Under the pieces are notes generated by a model. That model did no database searches. It had not been told where the DNA came from and saw only the letters and a program-made list of their open reading frames with translations. A program made the translations under genes and the position numbers. From the NCBI RefSeq assembly GCF_019654955.1, contig NZ_BPEV01000015.1, positions 1-64,000 of the forward strand: DNA of 64,000 bases, written 5' to 3'. Below are positions 52,672 through 60,010 of this stretch, piece after piece. The DNA is from Shewanella sp. KT0246 (GTDB lineage: Bacteria > Pseudomonadota > Gammaproteobacteria > Enterobacterales > Shewanellaceae). Each line of letters begins with the position of its first letter. The stretch's first letter is position 1.

Positions 52672-55487
52672 TCATTAATCCAAATTTTTTCGCCGTACAG
52701 TTCAGGGGATAAGAATGCACCAGACCTAGATAATATTTCGCTAATTTTCTCTTCACCGCCATCTTTCAATAGAATACACTTATTTGAAAAAGTAAATATT
52801 TCATCGAAGATAATTAAGTCATTCTTTAAGTAGCGGTATTGGTTTCCAACAGTAGTCCTATCAGTCCAGACATTTGCAAAGGAAAAGTTGCAATTATACG
52901 CTTCATTTAACTCATTTAGAATGCCTTGCTTGTTAGCTTCGCTTGTGAGGTGAATGTTTGGGTAATTTTGGTTTATTTCTTGAGCGTTAGATATTGCTTT
53001 CTCAATGTTAGGTTTATCATCATCATCAAACTCAATAGAGTAAATCCCATAAACAAATTGAACGAAGTTAATTGACTTCAGCCTTTTAAGAAACAGAAAA
53101 ACTTCTCTATATGGGAATAGTGTAGATCCATCTTTGTCCTGAGAAAATAACATCATTTGATTTTTAAACATGTCGTTGAAATCATGCTGGTTACTTTTTA
53201 TTTTTTCACCTATTCCAGTGAGTTGGAATTGAGCTTTTGCTACTTTTTTAATAATCCCTAATCTTTCACAATGAGAAACATTATTATTACTAGGTCTATT
53301 ATTTTTTGTATAAATTATTAAGTCTTTTCTAGTATAAGTTTGATTGGGTAGCATCAAGTTTAAGGTAGGTTCTACCAGATTTTCTAAACATACGCTTGCG
53401 GTGAAATCCACAGCTGTTTTAAATACCCGAGTTATGCTTCCCTTACGCTCTGATTTTCCTAACTGTCCTCCAACACCAATCGTTCCTGTTGGATCTTTGT
53501 TTACATCTGCGATTCTAATGGCTAAGGATTCTTCAAATTGGGATATATCAATTTCTTTCGGGAGTATTACATCAATTTTCCCTAAGTTCCCCTTGGACTG
53601 CTTTCGGCCTCTTACTTTGTCTGAATTTATAGAATCAATCCACTCTGATAACTCTTGATCTTGATCTCGTAACGCTTGAATTAAATTAAATAGTGATTCA
53701 AAGCCTTGCCCGGTACAAATGTCAGATGATTCATCATCAATTAGTACAGGAATTATTATGTAAGCGGTCTTATTTTCCTGTCCAAATTTTTGCCTAAGAG
53801 CTCGACCTATAGCTTGCACAATATCTATAAGAGAGCCTTTAGGGTCTGCAAAGAATACGGCATCAATTAACGGGATATCTATCCCTTCCGTAAGGCAGCG
53901 GACATTGGATATCACTCCTATGTCTGAGGCTTCAAAATCATTAATTATTTCACACCGAGCTTGTGAACTCATCTGCCCATTAATATGGCTTATTGCGATA
54001 TCATCTTTTGGATCATTACTTATAAGCTCTTCATTTAGTTTTTTTGAAAATTCTACAGCTTCACTTATTTTTGAATGGAAAGTAATTACCTTTCTCACGC
54101 CAAGGTCCAATATTGTTTTCTTTAATATGGTTCGTTTGAACAAATTATGTATGGCTTCTGTCTGCTGCTCATCTGAAAGTTCATCTTTGATGTATTGGTT
54201 ATTTGAAATTATTCTTGAAAGGTCGGAATTGGTTATACCCGAAAAAACTATTCGATAGTCTGAAATTATTTTTTTATGAATTGCTTCACCAAATGTAAGT
54301 CTACTGAAGGTAGGCCCATATACATTTGCATCATTCATGGAGAAAACTGCTTTCCCTAGTTCATTAGCGGCGTTACTGAGTCTTGGTCGTATTAAGCGTT
54401 CGGTAGCTGTTAAAAATAATTTTTTTCTTGTGGGGATTAATGCATCTAAAAGAGCTTTTGAAAATTTTGAGTCAGCTCCAATTCCAGCGGTTCGGTGAGC
54501 TTCATCATACACTGCTAAATCAAATGTCCAGTCATCTAATGACTCTATAGCCGTCCCAATTACTTCTGCGGACTGGTAAGTAGAGAAGATATATACGCAT
54601 TCTTCTTGGTTTTTTAATGAAAGAAAATTAGCAATTTCTTTAGGGTTTGTAGTGACTGGAATATCAATGTCATCCAGGTCAATATTATTTTTATCTATAT
54701 CAGAATCTACTGACTGATCACTACAGACGCATAGATAAGAAAAAGTGCTTGATGATTCAAAGGACCATGCTTCAAGTGTTTGTCTTACAAGTTGAAGGCT
54801 TGGAGCAAAGAATATAACCCTTTTAGCTTTAACTGCTTCTGCTGACCATATTGAAATAAGAGTTTTACCAATTCCACAGGCTGCTATCACTTTGCCTTTA
54901 TTGCTTGTAGAAAAACCCTCTCGGATATCTTCTACGATTTTTTCTTGATAGTCTCTAGGTACTTTTTTATCTATTACTATTTTTTTGTTCTTTGTAGTAA
55001 AAAAATCATGAAGTTGAGTAAAAAAGTGCTCATCTAGCACTTCAAATTTGTCAGACAATAATGATAGGTGGCCTGATTTTTTATTTGCTACTTTTGTTAG
55101 TTTTTTACTGTTAGAAATTATCAACCGATGATCTGCATATTCTGCCTCAGCCCAAAATGTTGATAATTCAGTTGCTGTTAATGCGGCCCTTTTTGATCTG
55201 AACTTTGCTTGCCACGCTATATATTCGCCTTTGTTATTTATATATACCCCATCAACACCATTATCTGTATTTTCAAGTTTAAGTTTGTTTATAACTTTAG
55301 CGGGAAAGCTCTTCCCGTCTACTATTGGGCAATAGATTTCATCAATTGCGTGAAGCTTAGAGAAATACTTTAAATAGAAATATGTAAAATACTCAAAAAG
55401 ATCCCCTTTTTGTTTATTACTATCAATTGCTTCAAGGTGCTTTTCAATGGCAACCCAAGAAGAATTATTAAAGGCTGTTAAATTCAT
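52668..55487 (-). CDS. Mrr-type nuclease / SF2 helicase fusion (restriction subunit)
   Basis: This 939-residue protein has two parts. Residues 1-150 look like a PD-(D/E)xK Mrr-type nuclease (E32, GVDG with D79, WQAK with Q93 and K95). Residues 175-600 are a DEAH-family translocase: Walker A ACGIGKT (203-209), YDEAHR (326-331), TAT (359-361) and QAIGRALRQ near 580. The C-terminal ~300 residues are unassigned and might recognise DNA or contact the methyltransferases. The nuclease-translocase order matches the front half of type ISP enzymes, but here methylation is on separate proteins. Role inferred: ATP-dependent restriction of unmodified DNA. Confidence 0.82.
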   Translation of the reverse strand: MNLTAFNNSSWVAIEKHLEAIDSNKQKGDLFEYFTYFYLKYFSKLHAIDEIYCPIVDGKSFPAKVINKLKLENTDNGVDGVYINNKGEYIAWQAKFRSKRAALTATELSTFWAEAEYADHRLIISNSKKLTKVANKKSGHLSLLSDKFEVLDEHFFTQLHDFFTTKNKKIVIDKKVPRDYQEKIVEDIREGFSTSNKGKVIAACGIGKTLISIWSAEAVKAKRVIFFAPSLQLVRQTLEAWSFESSSTFSYLCVCSDQSVDSDIDKNNIDLDDIDIPVTTNPKEIANFLSLKNQEECVYIFSTYQSAEVIGTAIESLDDWTFDLAVYDEAHRTAGIGADSKFSKALLDALIPTRKKLFLTATERLIRPRLSNAANELGKAVFSMNDANVYGPTFSRLTFGEAIHKKIISDYRIVFSGITNSDLSRIISNNQYIKDELSDEQQTEAIHNLFKRTILKKTILDLGVRKVITFHSKISEAVEFSKKLNEELISNDPKDDIAISHINGQMSSQARCEIINDFEASDIGVISNVRCLTEGIDIPLIDAVFFADPKGSLIDIVQAIGRALRQKFGQENKTAYIIIPVLIDDESSDICTGQGFESLFNLIQALRDQDQELSEWIDSINSDKVRGRKQSKGNLGKIDVILPKEIDISQFEESLAIRIADVNKDPTGTIGVGGQLGKSERKGSITRVFKTAVDFTASVCLENLVEPTLNLMLPNQTYTRKDLIIYTKNNRPSNNNVSHCERLGIIKKVAKAQFQLTGIGEKIKSNQHDFNDMFKNQMMLFSQDKDGSTLFPYREVFLFLKRLKSINFVQFVYGIYSIEFDDDDKPNIEKAISNAQEINQNYPNIHLTSEANKQGILNELNEAYNCNFSFANVWTDRTTVGNQYRYLKNDLIIFDEIFTFSNKCILLKDGGEEKISEILSRSGAFLSPELYGEKIWINE

Positions 55488-55533
55488 AATTAGTATTACC
55501 CCCCAAATTTAAATTTTGATGATGAGAAATGTT

Positions 55534-55800
55534 CTATTTATCAGAGTTGTGTTGGTTGAGTGTTTGTTCTGATTGGATGTGATTTTTTAATGAGTCAAGG
55601 AAGTCAAGTAGGTCTATGTCTAAGCCATCAACGATGGCCTCGAGTGATGATAGGGTTATGTTTCTTACCCCTCTTTCAACGCCAGAAATATATGTCCTGT
55701 CTAGGTTTGCTTTTTCTGCTAGTTCTTCTTGGCTGATTTGATTAGCATTTCGGAGTGTTTTCAATGTTTGCGAAACACCTAAGACAAGTTTTTTGCTCAT
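55534..55800 (-). CDS. Restriction-modification controller (C) protein, XRE family
   Basis: This 88-residue Cro/C1-type helix-turn-helix regulator (LRNANQISQEELAEKANLDR, TYISGVERGVRNITL) has the size and pattern of C proteins, which bind their own operator and time expression of restriction genes. It is the first gene of the operon, 46 bp before the nuclease-helicase gene. A C-box-like operator lies 35-61 bp upstream of its ATG, which strongly supports this role over that of a generic repressor. Confidence 0.85.
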   Translation of the reverse strand: MSKKLVLGVSQTLKTLRNANQISQEELAEKANLDRTYISGVERGVRNITLSSLEAIVDGLDIDLLDFLDSLKNHIQSEQTLNQHNSDK

Positions 55801-55834
55801 ATTTACAACCTAAATTCTCAAGATGCCTTTGTGA

Positions 55835-55861
55835 GACGTATAAGTCTACGGACTATTAGTC
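55835..55861 (-). promoter_or_regulatory. C-box operator of the restriction operon
   Basis: On the minus strand: GACTAATAGTC, then CGTA, then GACTTATACGTC. The first unit matches the C-box GACT-3-AGTC perfectly. The 4-bp gap and the second GACT half-site follow the known tandem arrangement, with a degenerate last half-site. It stands directly before the C-protein gene. Confidence 0.75.
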
Positions 55862-55893
55862 ACATTTATGATGGGTGGTTTTTTCTGGTGGGT

Positions 55894-55901
55894 GGGGGGG
55901 G
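55894..55901 (+). repeat. Homopolymer of eight G
   Basis: An uninterrupted G8 run within a G-rich stretch, about 94 bp upstream of the C-protein start and just beyond its C-box. Runs of this length are prone to slippage. The surrounding gap 55862-56021 shows no gene. Confidence 0.85.
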
Positions 55902-56021
55902 TAAAGGTATCGTGCTAGAAAAGTGTTGAATGAATAATGTAGGTGAAGGAGGTCTACTTTTTGCCTATTAGTTTGTATTTCAGCCTTTTCTAATATATTT
56001 CAAGATATCATTAAAACAGGG

Positions 56022-56058
56022 CATAAAGACAAGGAACCAGTAGCCCCTTGTCTTTATG
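56022..56058 (-). terminator. Terminator after the alpA-like gene
   Basis: A perfect 13-bp stem (56022-56034 with 56046-56058) with an 11-nt loop lies 7 bp after the alpA-like stop. On the minus strand the tail is only weakly T-rich (CCCTGTTTTAATG), so termination may be partial. Confidence 0.65.
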
Positions 56059-56064
56059 TCTTAT

Positions 56065-56268
56065 TTATCCGGCAATCTGTAACTCTGCGTCATCACGTTG
56101 TTTAATCTTATCCAATATCCACTCTTGCACTTCACCTTCTACCCAAGCTACTGATTTGCCTATTTGTGTAACAGGCTTTGGGAATAATCCTTCTTTCATA
56201 TATTTGTAAATGCTCGAACGGCCTAATGCTGTTTGCTTCATTACTTCTGCTAGCTTAATTAATCGCAT
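56065..56268 (-). CDS. AlpA-family phage/island regulator
   Basis: AlpA-type proteins are small MerR-like helix-turn-helix factors that activate or assist excision of P4/CP4-type islands. This 67-residue protein, MRLIKLAEVMKQTALGRSSI, continues with YKYMKEGLFPKPVTQIGKS and VAWVEGEVQEWI, a textbook AlpA pattern. The ATG at 56268 follows AAGGA by 8 nt and gives the standard family start; an upstream ATG at 56292 is in frame but less likely. The start region lies in an inverted repeat. Confidence 0.9.
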   Translation of the reverse strand: MRLIKLAEVMKQTALGRSSIYKYMKEGLFPKPVTQIGKSVAWVEGEVQEWILDKIKQRDDAELQIAG

Positions 56269-56301
56269 GGTTTGAATCCTTATTGTGTTCATTCAAACCA
56301 T
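56267..56301 (-). repeat. Inverted repeat over the alpA-like start
   Basis: Perfect 11-bp arms (56267-56277 and 56291-56301, ATGGTTTGAAT and its complement) flank a 13-bp spacer. In the minus-strand transcript the AAGG of the ribosome site falls in the loop, and the lower arm reaches the first base of the start codon neighbourhood. It could be an operator or a translational hairpin. Confidence 0.7.
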
Positions 56302-56408
56302 TGGTTGAGCGAGTAAAAATTCACCGAAAGTAATTCGATTCCAGATTATTTCAGATATATATCACTTATGTGCATAAGCCCACTAACGGGTTACATAAGG
56401 AGTTTAAT

Positions 56409-56792
56409 ATGCACACAAAATCTACCCACAGTTACGCATTGTGCAGACCAATGACAGAACACCAGATACTTGAGAAAGCCGCAGAGATCATTGCTGATAA
56501 ATTCATTAAAGGAGATGCATTTAGTACCGCTAAAGCAACCAAAGAGTATTTAACTTTTAAACTAGGAAAATATGAACGGGAAGTGTTTGCGGTAATGCTG
56601 TTGAATACTCAGCATCAACTGATTGAATACCGGGAGTTATTCTTCGGTTCAATTGATAGTGCAAGCATATATCCGCGAGAGGTGGTTAAAGCGGTACTTG
56701 AGGTTAACGCAAGTGCGGTAATCTTTGCGCATAACCACCCGTCAGATAATGCCAATTGGGAAATACAAAGCATTATCTGTCACCCGCTTTGA
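56409..56792 (+). pseudogene. Truncated RadC-like JAB protein of the island
   Basis: The first ~115 codons match the RadC JAB domain found on many islands, including KYEREVFAVMLLNTQHQLIE, SIDSASIYPREVVKAVLEVN and AVIFAHNHPS. After HNHPS the sequence leaves the family and ends in DNANWEIQSIICHPL, so the rest of the metal site is missing. AAGGAG lies 6 nt before the ATG. The break coincides with the start of hipA-like sequence, indicating an internal deletion. Confidence 0.85.
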
Positions 56793-57426
56793 TCGCCTCT
56801 ATGACGCTAAGCATCATAGAGTGATGCGTCGTCACCAAATCGATGCACGTCAGGCTTTAGGCTATTCCGTTGCAAGAAAATATGAGCGACATCTTGGTAG
56901 TGGTCGTGATGAGCAAGATATTCGTGAAGGAGTGAGTCTAGTAAAGCTGTTTAGCATCGCTGAGCACTGTGCTAATCCTGCTCAAGCCAAGTTCGACATG
57001 CTTCGTTGGACAATCTTTAACTTGCTCGTATGCAATGCTGATTCACATGGTAAAAACTATTCATTCTATGTCACCGCTAAAGGCCTTGAAGCGACGCCAT
57101 GGTATGATCTTGTCAACGTGAAAATGTACCCAGACTTTGATCAAGAACTGGCGATGGCAATTGGTGATGAATTTGAAGCCAGTAAGATCCACGCCTATCA
57201 ATTAATGACATTGGCAGAAGAATGTGGAATTAAGCCAAACATACTTGAATTAACCCTCAAGCAACTAGCAAAAGCCATCCTCGATAATCTAGATGAAGTG
57301 GCAAAACAAGCTGGTGAGCTTACGGAAGCAGAATCTGAGTATGCTGAACGATATAAACAGTCCATTAAAACACGATGTGAATACTATCTTGCTCAAGCTG
57401 AAGAAATGAAACATATCAAGTTGTAG
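56755..57426 (+). pseudogene. HipA-like kinase, C-terminal fragment
   Basis: From about SVTRFDRLYD the frame reads as the C-terminal half of a HipA-type Ser/Thr kinase: MRRHQIDARQALGYSVARKY, LLVCNADSHGKNYSFY with the catalytic NADSHGKN loop, and WYDLVNVKMYP. The N-terminal half and any HipB antitoxin are missing, so no intact toxin is expected. The frame opens at 56725, but those first codons belong to the radC remnant. It is a relic joined to the radC fragment by deletion. Confidence 0.85.
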
Positions 57427-57429
57427 CTG

Positions 57430-57543
57430 AACACCCTAGCGTCTAAATCAATCAGCATAGAAGTCACCGCCGTAGCGGCAGAGATTAAAGTGTTAATGGA
57501 GCAAATGAGAACAAATACAGAACGTAGAGTAACGTCTGAATAG
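57430..57543 (+). repeat. Right copy of yicC 3' end (island attR side)
   Basis: This stretch encodes NTLASKSISIEVTAVAAEIK then VLMEQMR and a stop, the C-terminal tail of YicC, with no start of its own. It is about 89% identical to 47596-47676 over 81 bp. It is probably the displaced original end of yicC, left behind when the island integrated. Confidence 0.85.
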
Positions 57544-57551
57544 GACAAACT

Positions 57552-57578
57552 AAAAGCCCTGTTAATGCAGGATTTTTT
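57552..57578 (+). terminator. Terminator-like hairpin after the displaced yicC end
   Basis: AAAAGCCCTG pairs with CAGGATTTTTT around a 6-nt loop, with one mismatch and one G-T pair, and ends in a T-run. No such hairpin follows intact yicC at 47700, so this may be the original yicC terminator, separated from its gene by the island. Confidence 0.6.
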
Positions 57579-57615
57579 GATATAACTGTACAGATAAGCT
57601 TTAGTAATAAGGTAT

Positions 57616-58914
57616 TTATACGTTTAGGATTTCTTCTGCTTGCCTTTGTTTTAATCGCGATGGATAGTCTTTATCCATCGAGACTAAAAAGTCATTAACA
57701 TCCCCAAACTCTTCACTCTCATAAACAATTTTAGCGACTTCTTCTGCCACTCTGCGACCATGAATCAAGATGATGGGATATTTATCCTCAATCACTTCCC
57801 GTTGTACCGAATCAGAGAAATAACTAGTCGTCACATAGACACCTAGCCAGCCGCGCTTTAGGCGAGCGACGGTTCGAGCAATATGGTTGCCGCCAGTAGG
57901 CGATTTTAATGCTTCACACTTTGCTTGGCCTAATACAATTAACTCAACTTTGGAAAAGCCACTGCCTAATATGACTTTACCAATAAAGTCAGCACCACCG
58001 TCACTCGAGCCTTGTGTGACCCAACCTTTTTGATAGATGCCATGTTCCCGATCAATAACGCGGGCTGCAATAACTTCTGCTAATGCCTCAAATCGGTGCT
58101 TTTTGTTAGCGTAGTAATTATAAATTTCATTGAGGACACGCTCAGAATCAGATCCCGGAATCGGTTTTTGATTAATAGTTTTTTCAAGACTTAACTTAGA
58201 CACTCTGCGACGAAGTTTATTAAGTGAGTTGCTGCCCTCAGTTAACCATTTTCGCCAACTACTAGGGGCTGTGTTATTGGTTAAATTGAGTGAAAAACCT
58301 ACCTTACGCCGGTTGTTAATCCAATCCCATTCAAACGCTTCGTGCTCATTCGCTATGCAAAGCACGGTAAAATCAAAAGCGTAATTAGTAAATGTTCGTT
58401 CTAGCTTGTTATCCCATTGCGTCACTAACTCAACAGAATTAATAATCCCCAGTCCATGAAACTGCGGATAACCTTTAGCGACACCATTAACGGTTGCACG
58501 TTTAAAAAACAATATTGGCGGGGTTAATGATCTTTGCTCAACACAATGGGAGTGCGATAAACGAAAAGCTTCCAGTAACGCTTTATTACCTAATGCTGTA
58601 GCCGGATCTTTACCGGGTTCTTTGTTGTCACCAAAATAGCGAATATGACCATTATCCACATCATAGAAATCTTCCCATGGTGTTTCTGCTGAACCTTTCT
58701 TATTAGGACTACTAGAAATGAGAATAGCAGGACGAACTGATTCACCAGAGCAGTTTTTTATTTTAGCGGATGGGTTAATGCCCTTCTCCAGTTGCAATCT
58801 TTTTACTTCTGGAGACTTAGTTAAAAAATGAAAGTTAAGATACCCACCTTCATAAAGATTCTCTGCACATGCAGGCTTTTTATATCTAAGAACATCACCA
58901 ATTTGAATTTTCAT
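57616..58914 (-). CDS. AspBHI-like modification-dependent restriction endonuclease
   Basis: This 432-residue protein resembles the AspBHI type of enzymes that cut DNA bearing modified cytosine. The N-terminal ~250 residues contain RPAILISSSPNKKG, TPWEDFYDVDNGHIRYFGDN and LTPPILFF, typical of the SRA-like recognition domain. The C-terminal Mrr-type nuclease has FEALAEVIAARV (E276), SDGGADFIGK (D309) and VLGQAKCE (Q330, K332), an intact catalytic set. It lies 73 bp outside the second yicC end and is transcribed alone. It was probably acquired separately from the island, or with a neighbouring insertion. Confidence 0.82.
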   Translation of the reverse strand: MKIQIGDVLRYKKPACAENLYEGGYLNFHFLTKSPEVKRLQLEKGINPSAKIKNCSGESVRPAILISSSPNKKGSAETPWEDFYDVDNGHIRYFGDNKEPGKDPATALGNKALLEAFRLSHSHCVEQRSLTPPILFFKRATVNGVAKGYPQFHGLGIINSVELVTQWDNKLERTFTNYAFDFTVLCIANEHEAFEWDWINNRRKVGFSLNLTNNTAPSSWRKWLTEGSNSLNKLRRRVSKLSLEKTINQKPIPGSDSERVLNEIYNYYANKKHRFEALAEVIAARVIDREHGIYQKGWVTQGSSDGGADFIGKVILGSGFSKVELIVLGQAKCEALKSPTGGNHIARTVARLKRGWLGVYVTTSYFSDSVQREVIEDKYPIILIHGRRVAEEVAKIVYESEEFGDVNDFLVSMDKDYPSRLKQRQAEEILNV

Positions 58915-59110
58915 TTAGCCTACTAACAACAAAGCTTGATAGCAGCTAATATTACAGAGACGATATAACAACACAATGTTATTGTTACTCTTTATTGATT
59001 TTCATCAAAACTGAAAAGTATGTATAAAACGGATAGTTTGATCTTTGCAAATGAGAGCAATCGTTAAATTTTAGCTACTCAACTTAACCATTTAACGGAA
59101 AGGACTTCCT

Positions 59111-59743
59111 GTGAAAACATCAATAACTCATATTGCTCTAACCACCGCACTCTCTGCCTTAGCTCTAGTGCCAATCACCTCTCAAGCGACTGAACAAGAC
59201 AAACAGGCTTTGTTACTTGAGTGGATGCAGGGACATTTCGATAGTCAGCAGCAATCAATCGACGATAAAGATTTTTATAATATTCACCTTAATATGGTGC
59301 AGATTTGGCCTAAAGATAACTCGACGTGGCTTTACGTAGAGCAAGCTGCTGCAACGCATTTAAATAAGCCATATCGTCAACGCGTTTATGAAGTGACGGC
59401 ATTGTCTGACACTAAATTTGCCAGCAAGGTTTACACCTTTGAAAATGATAAGCGCTTTGCGGGTGCTTACAAAAATGAGGCGCCGCTTAACGAGCTCACA
59501 CCAAGTGACTTAACTGAAAAAGCAGGGTGTACGGTCTTTTTAACTTGGTCTGAGGCAGAGCAGCACTTTGCAGGCTCCACCGATGAGAAAACCTGTTTAA
59601 GTCAGCTGCGCGGGGCAACCTATGCCACATCTGAAGTGACCGTAACCAAAGACAGTATTGTTAGTTGGGATCGCGGCTATGACAGCGAGGATAAGCAAGT
59701 GTGGGGCGCAGAAAAGGCTGGCTATATATTCTTGAAGCATTAA
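59111..59743 (+). CDS. CpcT/CpeT-family (DUF1001) secreted protein
   Basis: This 210-residue protein begins with a signal peptide (about 1-26, ending TSQA-TEQ). It then matches the CpcT/CpeT family: LLEWMQGHFDSQQQS, WLYVEQAAATHLNKPYRQRV and YEVTALSDTKFASKVYTF. Cyanobacterial members attach bilins to phycobiliproteins; proteobacterial members have no known chromophore role, so only the fold is inferred. Translation starts at a GTG with AAAGGA 6 nt upstream. Confidence 0.8.
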   Translation: MKTSITHIALTTALSALALVPITSQATEQDKQALLLEWMQGHFDSQQQSIDDKDFYNIHLNMVQIWPKDNSTWLYVEQAAATHLNKPYRQRVYEVTALSDTKFASKVYTFENDKRFAGAYKNEAPLNELTPSDLTEKAGCTVFLTWSEAEQHFAGSTDEKTCLSQLRGATYATSEVTVTKDSIVSWDRGYDSEDKQVWGAEKAGYIFLKH

Positions 59744-59776
59744 TCCGCTTTATCACTTCTAGTGCAATTGCATGTT

Positions 59777-59839
59777 AGCGAAGCTGTCGTTTTTATCAAA
59801 GCTGGATTTTTATAAAAACGGCATTCTGGCAGCTTCGCT
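59777..59839. repeat. Long interrupted inverted repeat
   Basis: AGCGAAGCTG (59777-59786) pairs perfectly with 59830-59839, and CGTTTTTAT (59788-59796) with 59812-59820, leaving a bulge of 9 nt and a 15-nt loop. It falls between the CpcT-like and MscS-like genes, in a 267-bp gap with no other feature. Confidence 0.75.
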
Positions 59840-60010
59840 TTCATTTACTTTTCTGCATTTTAACGCTATTACCACAGCTAATTTGTCCTTCTTACAGCGA
59901 AAGATTTTTCCATTAAAATCACTGGTCAAAGCTGACTTAATCTATGGCTATGTTACAGTGAGCCTTATATCTGAATTCATCACCAAGTTATCGTTATTAA
60001 AGAAGGTTTT

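Larger units (their letters stand above)
47701..57543. mobile_element. Genomic island inserted at the yicC 3' end
   Basis: The element starts just after yicC and ends with the second yicC 3'-end copy. It contains a P4-type integrase gene beside the left junction, a restriction-modification operon, an alpA-like gene and remnants of radC and hipA. Its coding regions are visibly more A/T-rich than the flanks. Mobilizable genomic islands driven by SXT/R391 conjugative elements are known to use yicC; kinship with them is an inference. A damaged integrase and internal deletion suggest it no longer moves. Confidence 0.85.

Noticed and set aside
49421-55487. Assignment of the restriction operon to BREX or DISARM
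   Set aside because: No PglZ, BrxL, DrmB or phospholipase D gene is present; only nuclease-helicase, two methyltransferases and a C protein. A restriction-modification reading is simpler.
55861-56021. Possible CRISPR or toxin gene in the G-rich island gap
   Set aside because: No spaced repeats and no open frame of useful length; only the G8 tract and a TGGTGGGT motif are present.
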